64,000 bases of DNA from Desulfopila aestuarii DSM 18488 (GCA_945863875.1 CAMBBS010000023.1:1-64000); one strand, 5' to 3'. Shown: positions 54,758-64,000, counted from the stretch's first letter. The notes: generated by a model not told the origin, from the sequence alone. Numbers and translations are program-made.

Positions 54758-55405
54758 CTACAGTTCACCCTTCTCCAACCAGCGGACCGCGGAATGTATC
54801 AGATCTGAGGCGTTTTGCAAGTCTAATTTCACCTTAATGCGTTCCCGGTAGGTGCCGATGGTTTTGGCACTGAGGTCAAGTTGCGCGGCGATATCCTTGG
54901 TGGTCATGCCCTTGCCGAGGAGGCGAAAGACATCAAGTTCGCGGTGGGTGAGGCGATCAATAGGAGAGCGTGTGTCTTCAGGCGAGTGACCGAGGAATTT
55001 GTTGAGGACATTGGCCAGGAACTGCTTCGAGGCGTATTTCTGGCCCCCTTTGACCATCCGGATCGCCTTGATAATGGATTCCGAGGTCTCTTGCTTCATT
55101 ATATAGCCACTGGCTCCAGCGCGAAAGGCCCGTTCGGCATACAGCGACTCATCGTGCATGGAGAGTACCAGCACCGGGAGAAGGGGGGCGTCTCGATGCA
55201 ACTCTTGTATGAGTTCAATGCCGTTTCGTCCTTTCAAGGTAATATCAACAATGACCAGGTCCGGCTGCTTTTCTTCAATGACCCTGAGCGCATTGTTGAT
55301 AGTGTCCGCCTCCCCGCAGACCTGCAGGTCTTTTTCCGTTTCAATCAATTCTTTTAACCCTGTACGAAAAACCGGGTGATCTTCGACGATTACGATACGA
55401 GTCAT
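54758..55405 (-). CDS. NarL/FixJ-family response regulator
   Basis: A 215-residue regulator. The receiver domain has VEDHPVFR, phospho-Asp in LVIVDITLKGRNG, the Thr/Ser region SMHDE and Lys in YIMKQETS. The LuxR-type HTH reads LTHRELDVFRLLGKGMTTKDIA and KTIGTYRERIKVKL. The proposed start at 55405 matches the receiver N-terminus; an ATG at 55447 would add 14 residues and stand three bases after the kinase stop. Its kinase is the gene directly upstream. A likely target is the CoA-transferase promoters with the shared repeats. Confidence 0.92.
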   Translation of the reverse strand: MTRIVIVEDHPVFRTGLKELIETEKDLQVCGEADTINNALRVIEEKQPDLVIVDITLKGRNGIELIQELHRDAPLLPVLVLSMHDESLYAERAFRAGASGYIMKQETSESIIKAIRMVKGGQKYASKQFLANVLNKFLGHSPEDTRSPIDRLTHRELDVFRLLGKGMTTKDIAAQLDLSAKTIGTYRERIKVKLDLQNASDLIHSAVRWLEKGEL

Positions 55406-55450
55406 AGCTGTTGTGTTTTCCTCAAAGGGTGTTGAAAGAAGGGACATGTT

Positions 55451-57655
55451 TCAGACGTCATTGTCGTTCTCAATGGTTACACCGTCGAGGGTGACAATGA
55501 CCTGGGTCCCTTTCTCTTCGCCGGGATGTGCCGTCAGCTCCGCGCCGATCCGTTCCGCCCGGTAGCGCATGATCTTCAAACCCATGCCGGTTGCGTCATC
55601 CCTGGGGGATATGCCCCTGCCATCGTCCTCAACGACGATTCGCACCCGGTTGTCCACCTTTTCCAGGCGGATAGTAATGCTGTCTGCCTCCGCGTGCCTG
55701 ACGGCATTGGAAACGGCCTCCTGAATGATCATGAAAATATGGATGGTATCTTTGCTGTCGTTAAAGGACAGATGGCCCCACCCCTCAAAGGAGCAGGCGA
55801 GGCCATACACCTCTTCCGTATTGGTCGCCAGTTCCTCGATAGCTGCTTCAAGTCCGCGATCAACAAGAAAGACCGGACAGAGTCCCCGGGCCATTCCTCT
55901 TGATTTACGGATGGCCTCTTTTATGAGCGTACGAATCTTTCCCGCCAGTTGCAGTGTCTGAGAGTTTTCATCTTCCAGTTTTTTCAGGAGAATTTTCGAC
56001 ATGACTTCCGTGCCGATCAGATGGGGACAGAGGTCATCATGGATATCCTGGCCAATTTTGCGACGTTCTGTTTCCCCGATATCAAGAATACGTTCCTGCA
56101 GCTGTTTGCGCTCGGTTATATCTTCGGTAATGACGAGGACATAGGTTCCCCCCCAGAGATCAATGAGGTCGGCTGAGACCAGGGCCTGCCTTTTTTCCTT
56201 TTTGCGGGTACGAAAGGTAATGGCCCTTTCGCGGATATGTTTATTGCGGGCAAGTTCACGCTGCAAGACAACGAGGGTATCCGCAGACGACAAAATACCG
56301 GTGCGAAATAGAGTGCGACTCAGGAGTGCCCGGCGCTCGAAGCCGCTTGCCTTGACGAAGCTGTCGTTGACACTGACTATCTGTCCAAGAGGGTAGCTCA
56401 GGATCATTATGCCGATGGGACTGACGCTGAAGGCCTTGGAAAACATCTCCTCGGATTGCCTGAGGGCAAGTTCCGCCTGGGTTCGCACCTGGATCTCTTT
56501 TTTCAGGTCATTGCTGTAGAGTTCCAGTCGGGCCATGAAGGTGTTGAAATATCCGGCAAGTTTGCCTATCTCACCGCTGTAATCGCCGGTTATGCGCGGG
56601 GTGAAATCGCCATTGGGCACCTTGGAGAAATGGGACATCAGTTCCTGCAAGGGGGCGGTGATAGTGCGACTGATTATTAAAGTCAGGGGCAGGAGCAGGA
56701 GCAGCGCCGTGACCATTGCCCCGATCATAAATCTGCGGATGGTATGCAGCGGCGCGTAGAACTCATCGAGATAGCTGGATGAGGCGACGATCCACTGAAA
56801 TTGTTCAATGTAATTGAAGATGACCAGTTTTTCCCTGGCCTCGAGGTCTTCGGGGTTTTTCCAGGGATAGATGATTTTGCCCTTCTTGTCGCGGCACACT
56901 TCCTGGATAAAAAATCGTCCGGTGGCATCCCTCTCCTGGAAAATATTATGTCCTTCCAGCTGCGGATGGATGACCAGGTTGCCTTTGAGGTCCATGACAA
57001 AACTGTAGCCGGTCTGCCCGAAGCTCAGGGCAAGAATTTTCTCCCGAAAATCGTCAATCTTGACCAGCTGGGCAAATTCACTGCGATAGGTCGACACTGA
57101 GATAATCCAGTCCCAGGGCTCAAAATAGGCCATGTACAGTGCCTTGCCCCGCTGGCGCTCTTCCCCAGGATTTTGCCAGTCATAGACGAGATAGCCGTTC
57201 TTGCGGTCCTTCTGGTCGCTGACGAAATCATAGTTGGAAATATTAACGCCGACCAGAGACCGTTCCGGGTGGACCTGCAAAATGCCGTCACTGTCGATAC
57301 TGTAGATATAGCCGGATTCACCAATATGCTGGTGCAGAAAAATCTCGGCCACCTGGCGCTTTGCCTCCGCTGCGGAAAGTTCACCGCGGCTGGCCCGCTC
57401 CTGATAATACCGGGCAATTTCCAGGTTCTTTTCCGCCGTTGCCCGGAGATAGTTTTTCAGAGAAACTTCGGTGGCGATTTCCACCATATTGAGCAGGGCG
57501 CTGGTGGATTGTTCGAGCTCATTCTCGATATTTCGTTCGATCGACGCCCTGAAAAAAAAGAAGATGCCCAGGCTAAGAGTAATGAGAATGAAGAGAAAGG
57601 CGCAGGAATAGCTGACGAAGAGCTTGGTCCTGATGTTGAATTGAAATGATTTCAT
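55451..57655 (-). CDS. membrane sensor histidine kinase with Cache domains, HAMP, PAS and HisKA_3
   Basis: A 734-residue sensor. An N-terminal helix (FLFILITLSLGIFFFF) is followed by a large extracellular region of two Cache-type folds (YSIDSDGILQVHPE and FVMDLKGNLVIHPQ), a second membrane span, HAMP, a PAS domain (MFSKAFSVSPIGIMIL), and the NarX-type HisKA_3 His in KIGQDIHDDLCPH. The ATPase includes EAVSNAVRHAEAD and VVEDDGRGIS. Cache regions of this type commonly bind organic acids. It belongs with the NarL-type regulator 45 bases downstream and the acetate transporter and CoA-transferases. Confidence 0.92.
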   Translation of the reverse strand: MKSFQFNIRTKLFVSYSCAFLFILITLSLGIFFFFRASIERNIENELEQSTSALLNMVEIATEVSLKNYLRATAEKNLEIARYYQERASRGELSAAEAKRQVAEIFLHQHIGESGYIYSIDSDGILQVHPERSLVGVNISNYDFVSDQKDRKNGYLVYDWQNPGEERQRGKALYMAYFEPWDWIISVSTYRSEFAQLVKIDDFREKILALSFGQTGYSFVMDLKGNLVIHPQLEGHNIFQERDATGRFFIQEVCRDKKGKIIYPWKNPEDLEAREKLVIFNYIEQFQWIVASSSYLDEFYAPLHTIRRFMIGAMVTALLLLLPLTLIISRTITAPLQELMSHFSKVPNGDFTPRITGDYSGEIGKLAGYFNTFMARLELYSNDLKKEIQVRTQAELALRQSEEMFSKAFSVSPIGIMILSYPLGQIVSVNDSFVKASGFERRALLSRTLFRTGILSSADTLVVLQRELARNKHIRERAITFRTRKKEKRQALVSADLIDLWGGTYVLVITEDITERKQLQERILDIGETERRKIGQDIHDDLCPHLIGTEVMSKILLKKLEDENSQTLQLAGKIRTLIKEAIRKSRGMARGLCPVFLVDRGLEAAIEELATNTEEVYGLACSFEGWGHLSFNDSKDTIHIFMIIQEAVSNAVRHAEADSITIRLEKVDNRVRIVVEDDGRGISPRDDATGMGLKIMRYRAERIGAELTAHPGEEKGTQVIVTLDGVTIENDNDV

Positions 57656-57781
57656 AGACCTGATTCCGGCTTGCTCCTCTGCAAAGGACACATAACATAC
57701 TATCCGAAGGGCACTATACGGTAAATCCAAGGGCACGGCAAGGGCCCAAAGATCCTGCATTAAACGCTGAAGACCGCAATG

Positions 57782-57919
57782 TTAGCGACGAACTGCTCTT
57801 TTTGCAGTTTTTTTCTCGTCATCCGCATGGTGCTGAACGTGATCTGGAAAGGTAAAGAAATCAGCGGGTCGGGTGATGGCGAGCAGGGCGCCTGAATCCT
57901 TCACAGGCAAGAAAGTCAT
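57782..57919 (-). CDS. small hypothetical protein downstream of satP (45 aa)
   Basis: A 45-codon frame with AGGGAG five bases upstream of the ATG at 57919, ending at 57782. The sequence starts TFLPVKDSGALLAIT and contains PADFFTFPDHVQHHADDEK. It follows the acetate transporter gene by 41 bases, so it may be a small accessory protein of that operon. No family recognised. Confidence 0.45.
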   Translation of the reverse strand: MTFLPVKDSGALLAITRPADFFTFPDHVQHHADDEKKTAKRAVRR

Positions 57920-57960
57920 CAAGACTCCCTTTATAAAAGCAAGGAACGTTGAGTTTTTTG

Positions 57961-58548
57961 TTACTGGAGCCACGGCTTGCCAACCGGCAGAACGGGCCTG
58001 CCGAAAACCTGGGCATAAATCGCTGCGGCCATCATATACAAGGCAAGTCCGGCACAGATAAACAGATCGATCGTGGTAATTGTCAGGAGACTGGCCTTCA
58101 TGCCGGCGAGAAAAACCAGATCCAGGCCGATAAAACCGAGGAGCAGAGTGGTAAAAGTCAAAGCCATCGCCGTATGAATGCGCATAGACGCAATCCACAT
58201 GATAAAGGTATAGATGGTGTAGCCAAGGAGGAATAAGCCGATGTCATGCGGCGTGATTTTCAGATGAGTCCATCCCTCGGGAACCGCGTCAGCCAGGAGC
58301 CAGATCAGGCCAAGAGCAATCCAGAAAGCGCCATAGGAGCAAAAGGCACTGTAGCCGAAATTGTTACCGCACTTGAATTCCTGGAATCCGGCGATCATCT
58401 GCATAAGGCCACCGACCACCATTGCCGCGCAGAAAACTGTTCCGGTACCGCCCCAGCCCATATTATGGAACTGTAGGAGTATCGTTGTCATACCAAAACC
58501 TGCCAAACCGACAACTGCTGGATTTCCTTGTGGAGTTGCTTCAGCCAT
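57961..58548 (-). CDS. satP: acetate uptake transporter (GPR1/FUN34/YaaH, SatP-like)
   Basis: A 195-residue membrane protein of six spans. The family N-terminal signature NPAVVGLAGFGMTT is intact, as are GGLMQMIAGFQEF and FGYSAFCSYGAFW. It imports acetate or succinate by proton symport or a channel-like mechanism. The ATG at 58548 has AGGA at a suitable distance; a GTG twelve codons earlier (58584) is an alternative. It follows CoA-transferase B and belongs to an acetate/CoA module with the kinase and regulator. Confidence 0.93.
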   Translation of the reverse strand: MAEATPQGNPAVVGLAGFGMTTILLQFHNMGWGGTGTVFCAAMVVGGLMQMIAGFQEFKCGNNFGYSAFCSYGAFWIALGLIWLLADAVPEGWTHLKITPHDIGLFLLGYTIYTFIMWIASMRIHTAMALTFTTLLLGFIGLDLVFLAGMKASLLTITTIDLFICAGLALYMMAAAIYAQVFGRPVLPVGKPWLQ

Positions 58549-58687
58549 TTCTTTTTCCTGTGTGGGATGAGGGTCTTTACTCACTTAGGTGAGCCGTTAT
58601 TGTTTACCAATTGATGCCTAGAGAATACCCAGCAGCGTTAGGACGTTACCGCCTCACCTGGGTATTCCACTCTTGGGCAAAAATCGG

Positions 58688-59575
58688 TCAACTCTGCTGT
58701 GAAGCGTGCAGCATTCTTTCGTTTTTTGGGGTGAGAAAAGGCATCTGGTCATTGCTGTCAATCCCGTCGCTGGTCTGTTTCGGAGAGCGCTTCACAAAGG
58801 CTTGGGTAGGATCGATATCTTCACGGATCATACGTACCTCTTCCACGGTTGGAGCGGGAAAGGTAGAGACGTTCGGGGCGACGAGCAGCTCGAAACCAGT
58901 CGCTGCCTGAACAGACTCAACGGTCTCTCCTGGGAAGACCTGCAGGATGCGCATCCGGTGGGTTTCTTCGTCGAAGTCGAGAATTGCCTTGGTGGTAATG
59001 ACGCGATAGGGACCCTTGCCCTGCAAGCCTACATTATAACGTGCATTGGGGCTTCCATCGAGAAAACCCGGGCTGGTCACATACTGGAGCTTCTTGTTGA
59101 ATTTACGCTTATCGTGCGGGACGATAAGGATGGTACGCTCGCAGGAGGCAGCCATATCGCTGGCGCCGCCGCTTCCGGGCAGACGTACCTTCGGTTTTTG
59201 ATACCCATCGGGGAAATTGCCGATCATGGTGGAATTGAGATTACCGTACATGTCCACCTCCGCTCCGCCGATAAAGCCGATATCGGCAAAGCCGCGCTGG
59301 GTCATCTCGAAGGCCGCATTCAACCCTTTTAAATAGGTGGCGCTGGTAAAGGTTTTCGAATCACCTACCGAGAGCGGGAGGCCCACCTTCAGCGGGGGAC
59401 CAACCGCCCCTGCTTCAAAGACCGGGATCAATCCGGGGGCGTGGGTCAGTTTGGCAAGAAGGGAGGCAACCATCGGCAGGCCGGTGCCGACAAAGACCAC
59501 CTTTCTGTCTTCGAGTATCTTTGATCCCGCCACAACGATGATCTCCTGGGCGGTGTAGTCGGTTGAAGCTGTCAT
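58688..59575 (-). CDS. CoA-transferase beta subunit
   Basis: A 295-residue class I CoA-transferase beta subunit of the glutaconate CoA-transferase type. The catalytic Glu is in PVFEAGAVGP, and AEVDMYGNLNST and GSGGASDMAASCERTI are typical. AAGGAGTTATT precedes the ATG. It lies 56 bases downstream of the alpha subunit. The adjoining SatP suggests acetate or another short acyl group as a substrate; propionate or acetoacetate are also possible. Confidence 0.9.
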   Translation of the reverse strand: MTASTDYTAQEIIVVAGSKILEDRKVVFVGTGLPMVASLLAKLTHAPGLIPVFEAGAVGPPLKVGLPLSVGDSKTFTSATYLKGLNAAFEMTQRGFADIGFIGGAEVDMYGNLNSTMIGNFPDGYQKPKVRLPGSGGASDMAASCERTILIVPHDKRKFNKKLQYVTSPGFLDGSPNARYNVGLQGKGPYRVITTKAILDFDEETHRMRILQVFPGETVESVQAATGFELLVAPNVSTFPAPTVEEVRMIREDIDPTQAFVKRSPKQTSDGIDSNDQMPFLTPKNERMLHASQQS

Positions 59576-59631
59576 AATAACTCCTTTTTCTGGGTAGTGT
59601 CTGCGTGCATTAATTTTGCGGGCACGAAAGA

Positions 59632-60648
59632 TCAGGCGAGCCGTTCATAGTTGAAGGACTCAGCTGTCTGGGCGGCCAATATTTTTTCAAAAGGAAACTT
59701 CGAGATAAAGTCGCCGAAGGTTTCCACACCAAAGATATTTTCCGCATAGTAGGCCTGCAGGAGATCGCTTCTGCCTTCTTTGCGCATTGTCTCCGCGGCT
59801 GCATGAAATTGTTTGATATGTTCGCCGTCAAAGTAGTAATGCCGGCGGCATGCGCCGGGATAGGAACCGAAGGGCACTTCAACGATGGCATCTACGGCGA
59901 GGAAGGGAATAATGACATCCTTGGGATTACTTACCACCAGCTCATGGGCAACGAGTTGTTCACAGGTGACGATGGTATGGGCGGAAGCCATGGCGATCTC
60001 GGCGCAGGTGCAATCCGTACCGCGAATGATACAGTTGCCGTACATGTCCGCGGCCTGAACATGGATGATGGCGACATCGGGATTACATGCCGGCAGCAAG
60101 GCTATCGGCCGGCCGGTGAAAGGGCAGTCGACAACATTGGTCCGGCTTGTCTGGGTGATATCACTGCCTAAAGGACCACGTGTGGGCAGAAAGGGAAGCC
60201 CCATGGCGCCGGCTTTGAATCTGGCGGACATGTTGTAATTGCTCCAGTCTTCAATCTCGATCAGACCGCGCTCCGCCAGATATCTGAACATCGGCGAAAG
60301 ACCGAATGCCTCATGGGCCCAATAGGCCATTTCGATACGCTTGATGGAAAATCTATCCGGGTCGAGCATCATGGCGCCTGCCAGATAATCTGGGGCCATG
60401 CCGGCAGACTGCCAGGAAAGGGTCAATTCCTTGAAACCATGACGAACCATTTCGTGGGTAATGGCGATGGGTTGACGAATATTTACGAAACCGCCGATGC
60501 CGACATTGTCCCCATCTTTGATAAATTCGGCCACCGCCTGCTTCAGGGGCATTCGCTTGTCTCGCATGGACTTGTCTTTGTTGACGAGTTTTTCTCGGGC
60601 CTCATCGGGGGACAGTCCTGTCCAGTACATGCCTGATTTTTTTTCCAC
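59632..60648 (-). CDS. CoA-transferase alpha subunit
   Basis: A 338-residue class I CoA-transferase alpha subunit. Landmarks are VGIGGFVNIRQPIAITHEMVRHG, YLAGAMMLDPDRFSIKR, the SARFKAGAMGLPFLPT strand, VAIIHVQAADMYGNC and the VDAIVEVPFGSYPG region. It begins the operon that contains the beta subunit and satP. Its leader of about 300 bases holds the GCTGTRGGT/GTAGG-CCTAC repeats. Confidence 0.9.
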   Translation of the reverse strand: MEKKSGMYWTGLSPDEAREKLVNKDKSMRDKRMPLKQAVAEFIKDGDNVGIGGFVNIRQPIAITHEMVRHGFKELTLSWQSAGMAPDYLAGAMMLDPDRFSIKRIEMAYWAHEAFGLSPMFRYLAERGLIEIEDWSNYNMSARFKAGAMGLPFLPTRGPLGSDITQTSRTNVVDCPFTGRPIALLPACNPDVAIIHVQAADMYGNCIIRGTDCTCAEIAMASAHTIVTCEQLVAHELVVSNPKDVIIPFLAVDAIVEVPFGSYPGACRRHYYFDGEHIKQFHAAAETMRKEGRSDLLQAYYAENIFGVETFGDFISKFPFEKILAAQTAESFNYERLA

Positions 60649-61103
60649 GTTTTACCTCTTGCTGTTGTCCACTTATTTTGACTGGTGCTGGAGACGGATG
60701 GAATCAGGCCTCCGATTTCTTGATATAAGAAAAACAAGCTTGATTGTTCAGAGCTTGTGGAACAATGTCGACGGGCTGCATTTCCCCGGCGGACAGCTTG
60801 CTTCTCGGCCTTCTACCGAGGATAATGGCGCAGCCTTTTTGGACCTACCATTAAATATGGAAGGATATCTGGTTCCATGGGACTTGTAAATCGTTGAAAA
60901 ACTGATTGTTTTCGAGTGAAAAGAGACAGGAGGCGAGGGCGTCAAACGTCAAGAGCTGTAGGTAATTAGCCTACAAGATGCTGTGGGTGATAAATTGATT
61001 GCATAATGCCGGGCAGATAAGCGATTGCGCTTCCTTTTTCTATACGTCATCTGCCATAACTTCGCATTGCGCGTATCACTGCGCATAGAAGAGGGAAAAA
61101 TTG
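60649..61103. other. long leader between the CoA-transferase and MetE-like genes
   Basis: About 455 bases with no supported gene. It holds the repeat cluster at 60955-60988. A sigma-54-type GG-N10-GC element was looked for on the minus strand and not found. Confidence 0.4.
60955..60988. promoter_or_regulatory. repeats shared with the orphan CoA-transferase promoter region
   Basis: GCTGTAGGT (60955-60963), overlapping the inverted repeat TGTAGG(60957-60962)...CCTACA(60970-60975), then GATGCTGTGGGT ending 60988. It corresponds in order and bases to the cluster at 54487-54689, and lies about 310-340 bases upstream of the CoA-transferase alpha start. The shared elements suggest one regulator for both units. 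Confidence 0.5.
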
Positions 61104-62129
61104 TCAGACTAGGCGATATTTTTCCCTGAGGGTCTGGGAGAGATGGTTGAGCATGTCAAAGGCCCGGGCAACCGTTTGCCCCTGGTCCGGATTGACCAGG
61201 CAGCAGGTTGCCGGCGAGAGCATGCTTCTGGAAATTATATACTCGATATCCAGCCCTTTTTTGCTTAAATGGCGCCATATTCCTTCGAGTTTCATGCTGA
61301 GAAAACCGAGGCTTTCCTTGGAAAATAGTTCAAAACCGGTCGGAATAATACCCCAGACGAGCACGCCGCCCCTGTCGAGAAAATTTTTGATGGATCCGGC
61401 GCAGGAGGAAAAGATGTCACCATTGGTATAGATATCCATGGAGAGGATATCCATATCCAGGTTGAGGAGGAAATCCCAGTCCGGGTTGCCGCAGAGATGA
61501 ATGCCCCGCGGACGGTCAACCATGGCAAAGAAATTATCCAGGTCGGTTTTGGCCTTTTGCTCGCCATAGCCGGAGAGGGCGGAAAAGATGAACTGCAGGC
61601 CCGGTTCGTCGACAAACATGAAGGCATTGTCATTGCGCTCTTTCAGGCGGGCAAGCTGCACATTTATTCTTTTGGCCATGAACTCGAACATAAACGGTCG
61701 GATCGAGTCATCGAAGAGGATCGGCCGATCATCCTGATCAAGAACATTGAAGCCAAAGCTGATCGGTCCTTCCAGCTGTCCGCGGATAGCCGGTCTGTCG
61801 GCCAGATCCCGGGAGAGAAAATCATGGTAGACCTGCGAATACTGCTCGCTGATATCGAAGTAGGACGGCTCTTCGAAGTGGCTCATGGTTTCTTCAAATT
61901 CAGCAATAAATTTGTCCAGTGAAAAGCGCAGGGTCTTTTTTTCCACATCAAGGACTATGCCGGGAAAATGCTCCGCCGCCTGGACATACATATCTTCGTA
62001 ATAGCTGAGATTTGGCAATTGCGGCCAGAATGGCACATCCACGTTCAGCGCTATGTCAAGGGCCTCGTTAACATTTTTATGCGGCATGACGGCCATCGCC
62101 GTGGTCAAAAGATTTCCGGGTATCGGCAT
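61104..62129 (-). CDS. UROD/MetE-fold protein, function unknown
   Basis: A 341-residue protein of the cobalamin-independent methionine synthase/uroporphyrinogen decarboxylase superfamily, with a shortened single barrel. The zinc-ligand type motif GIHLCGNPDWDF (His-x-Cys) and a late Cys pair in PATCCLVNPDQG match the thiol-activation site of MetE-type enzymes. It might transfer a methyl group between a thiol and a corrinoid or folate, which would suit a Wood-Ljungdahl organism, but this is not shown. The ATG at 62129 lies behind GGAACATT. It stands alone before hcp. Confidence 0.8.
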   Translation of the reverse strand: MPIPGNLLTTAMAVMPHKNVNEALDIALNVDVPFWPQLPNLSYYEDMYVQAAEHFPGIVLDVEKKTLRFSLDKFIAEFEETMSHFEEPSYFDISEQYSQVYHDFLSRDLADRPAIRGQLEGPISFGFNVLDQDDRPILFDDSIRPFMFEFMAKRINVQLARLKERNDNAFMFVDEPGLQFIFSALSGYGEQKAKTDLDNFFAMVDRPRGIHLCGNPDWDFLLNLDMDILSMDIYTNGDIFSSCAGSIKNFLDRGGVLVWGIIPTGFELFSKESLGFLSMKLEGIWRHLSKKGLDIEYIISRSMLSPATCCLVNPDQGQTVARAFDMLNHLSQTLREKYRLV

Positions 62130-62239
62130 GGGGAATGTTCCTTTTTTTCAGGTTGGTGCCGGGCAGGCGAAAGAAATTTACGTTATTGCCACCAGGCAGG
62201 CACGGATACGCCCGCCTGGTGGCTACTGTTGCTTGTTGA

Positions 62240-63901
62240 TCAATGACCGGTCATCATTGCGGCGATATCTTCCTCTACCGTGCCGATGGGTTTGATGTTA
62301 AAATTATCGACGAGCACCTTGGCCACGTTCGGTGACAAGAACGCCGGCAGCGTCGGACCGAGACGGATCCCTTTGACGCCCAAAGATAGCAGCGCCAGGA
62401 GCACTGCCACGGCCTTCTGTTCATACCAGGCGATGTCATAAGAGATGGGCAGCTCGTTGATGTCGCTCAGACCAAACACCTCTTTGAGCTTTAAGGCAAT
62501 GAGCGCGAGAGAATACGAATCATTGCACTGTCCGGCATCGAGGATCCGGGGAATGCCGCCGATATCGCCGAGCTTCAGCTTATTGTAGCGGAATTTTGCA
62601 CACCCGGCAGTGAGGATGACCGTATCCTGGGGAAGATTCTCGGCCACTTCGGTGTAGTACCCACGAGACTTGTGACGGCCATCGCAACCGGCCATCACGA
62701 CGAAGCGTTTGATTGCTCCGGACTTGACCGCCTCGACCACCTTAGCGGCCAGGGCGAGAACCTGATGATGGGCGAAGCCGCCGACGATGGAACCGGTTTC
62801 GATCTCCACCGGCGTTTGACAGGTCTTGGCCTGGGCGATCAGGGCCGAGAAATCCTTGGCGCCTCCGGCCGGTCGGGACCGAATATATTTCGACCCATCG
62901 TAGCCGACAATACCGGTGGTATAGAGACGGTCGAGATAGGTATTGTCTTTTTTCAGCGGCACCAGGCAGTTGGTGGTCAGCAGCACAGGGCCGTTGAAGG
63001 ACTCGAACTCGACGTTCTGATGCCACCACGAACCGCCGTAGTTGCCGACAAAGTGCGGATACTTTTTGAAGGCCGGGTAATAGTTGGCCGGCAGCATCTC
63101 GCCATGGGTATAGACGTCGACGCCGGTCCCCTCGGTCTGTTTGAGCAGCTCTTCCATGTCTTTCAGGTCATGGCCGCTGATGAGAATGCCGGGATTTTTG
63201 CCCACGCCGATATTCACCTCGGTGATTTCCGGATGGCCATAGGTGGTGGTGTTCGCCTCATCGAGCAGCGCCATGGTGGTCACCGCCATGGTGCCCGCCT
63301 TCATGACCAGGGCGACCATCTCATCGACGGTGAGATCCTTGGTGGTTGACGCCAGGGCTTCAAGCATGAAATTATCGATCTCATCCTTGCGATAGCCGAG
63401 TACCGCCGCATGCTCGGCGTAGGCGGCAATGCCTTTTAGGCCGATGATCAGGAGTTCACGCAGGGAACGGACGTCTTCATTGACCGTACTGAGCACGCCA
63501 ACCGATTTGGCTTTTTCGGCAAAATCTGCCGCCGCGCCGGTCCAGGTGGCCGCTTCCGGCAGTACTCCGGCAAAATCCCGGCCATTTTTCGCCTTGTAAG
63601 CGGCCATGAAGGCATCTTGCAGTTTGTCACGCCGAACCAGACCGTCGAGGATCATGCTGACGAAACGGGAGTCGGCCCAGTTGGCGTTGGTGATGGTCGT
63701 AAAGAGGCTTTGCAATACAAAGTTGTCGTTGCTGTGATCCGGCTGTCCCAATTCCTTGAGCTGTTCACCGTAGATGGCCACGCCCCGCAGCACAAAGATG
63801 AGCAAATCCTGCAGGTTGGCTGTTTCCTCCGGTTTGCCGCACACACCCTTGACGGTACAGCCACTGTTTCTGGCGGTTTCCTGACACTGGAAGCAAAACA
63901 T
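62240..63901 (-). CDS. hcp: hydroxylamine reductase (hybrid-cluster protein)
   Basis: A 553-residue Hcp. The N-terminal cluster Cys are CFQC, then C15 and C21 ([15 protein letters not shown]), the spacing found in strict anaerobes. The hybrid cluster ligands follow the family pattern: GHD, a Glu/Cys in LLTTNCLVP, and the late [16 protein letters not shown] and [16 protein letters not shown]. It protects against nitric oxide and nitrosative stress. AAAGGAGG precedes the ATG. The leader in the window is only about 100 bases. Confidence 0.96.
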   Translation of the reverse strand: MFCFQCQETARNSGCTVKGVCGKPEETANLQDLLIFVLRGVAIYGEQLKELGQPDHSNDNFVLQSLFTTITNANWADSRFVSMILDGLVRRDKLQDAFMAAYKAKNGRDFAGVLPEAATWTGAAADFAEKAKSVGVLSTVNEDVRSLRELLIIGLKGIAAYAEHAAVLGYRKDEIDNFMLEALASTTKDLTVDEMVALVMKAGTMAVTTMALLDEANTTTYGHPEITEVNIGVGKNPGILISGHDLKDMEELLKQTEGTGVDVYTHGEMLPANYYPAFKKYPHFVGNYGGSWWHQNVEFESFNGPVLLTTNCLVPLKKDNTYLDRLYTTGIVGYDGSKYIRSRPAGGAKDFSALIAQAKTCQTPVEIETGSIVGGFAHHQVLALAAKVVEAVKSGAIKRFVVMAGCDGRHKSRGYYTEVAENLPQDTVILTAGCAKFRYNKLKLGDIGGIPRILDAGQCNDSYSLALIALKLKEVFGLSDINELPISYDIAWYEQKAVAVLLALLSLGVKGIRLGPTLPAFLSPNVAKVLVDNFNIKPIGTVEEDIAAMMTGH

Positions 63902-64000
63902 GGTGGTCCTCCTTTACTGGTTGTTTATCGGAATACTTCTATTTATTATTCAGCCGTTCGGCTGTCGAACACTTTTTTTCTTACCGTAGGTCACGGCCCT
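63902..64000 (-). other. hcp upstream region (partial)
   Basis: The last 99 bases hold AGGAGG for hcp and an AT-rich segment. GTGACCTACGGTAAG near the window edge looks like part of an inverted repeat but continues beyond the window, so a regulator site (for example HcpR or NsrR) cannot be judged. Confidence 0.3.

Noticed and set aside
60649-61103. Sigma-54 promoter for the CoA-transferase operon
   Set aside because: No GG-N10-GC element with suitable flanking bases was found on the minus strand.

Overview
The window looks like chromosome from a strictly anaerobic Desulfobacterota bacterium, probably near Desulfobulbales. This is inferred from gene content, not a database match: HdrABC/MvhD with MetFV, tungstate uptake, a clostridial/Desulfovibrio-type hybrid-cluster protein, and at least two genes read through UGA as selenocysteine. 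No rRNA, CRISPR array, prophage or replication origin was seen.

Layout. 1-10.4 kb: tRNA-Phe, an acidic zinc-ribbon protein, an ORF-less group II intron remnant, valS-nadC, a dGTPase-like HD protein, tpx, ogt, mntP and eno. 10.5-20.2 kb is an accessory stretch: two tiny proteins, a glutamine amidotransferase, a DsbA/FrnE-type thiol oxidoreductase whose first active-site Cys codon is TGA (probable selenoprotein), a HEARO/omegaRNA with an IscB-like protein that has lost its HNH region, an orphan amino-acid-binding protein, a TPR-methyltransferase fusion, and decayed genes (FMN-reductase fragment, hsdM). 20-35.7 kb: PfpI-like protein, fatty acid desaturase, SdhA/SdhB without a membrane anchor, an ABC-2 exporter, the GGGtGRT/NifU-like pair, an M16C peptidase, dtd, and a roadblock/LC7 plus two-component signalling cluster. 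36-40 kb: a DNA-binding/periplasmic-fold regulator followed by tupABC (tungstate uptake).

40.2-51.9 kb is the metabolic centrepiece: a MetF paralogue, a PAS histidine kinase, hdrC-hdrB-hdrA, mvhD, metV, metF, a CheY-like regulator and a REC-PAS-kinase, mostly with overlapping start and stop codons, ending at a strong terminator. The hdrCBA-mvhD-metVF order matches the MetFV-HdrABC-MvhD methylene-tetrahydrofolate reductase complex known from acetogens. Here mvhD carries an in-frame TGA followed by a well-formed SECIS-like hairpin, so an ordinary annotation would start it too late. HdrA is a double-module 1222-residue form. Tungstate uptake nearby would fit tungsten or molybdenum enzymes of the same one-carbon (Wood-Ljungdahl) metabolism.

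52-64 kb: uppP, then an acetate/CoA module (an orphan CoA-transferase alpha subunit, a NarL-type regulator with a double-Cache kinase, a SatP acetate transporter and a CoA-transferase A/B pair), a MetE/UROD-fold protein and hcp. The upstream regions of the two CoA-transferase transcription units share copies of GCTGTRGGT and a GTAGG/CCTAC inverted repeat, which suggests common control, perhaps by the neighbouring two-component system.
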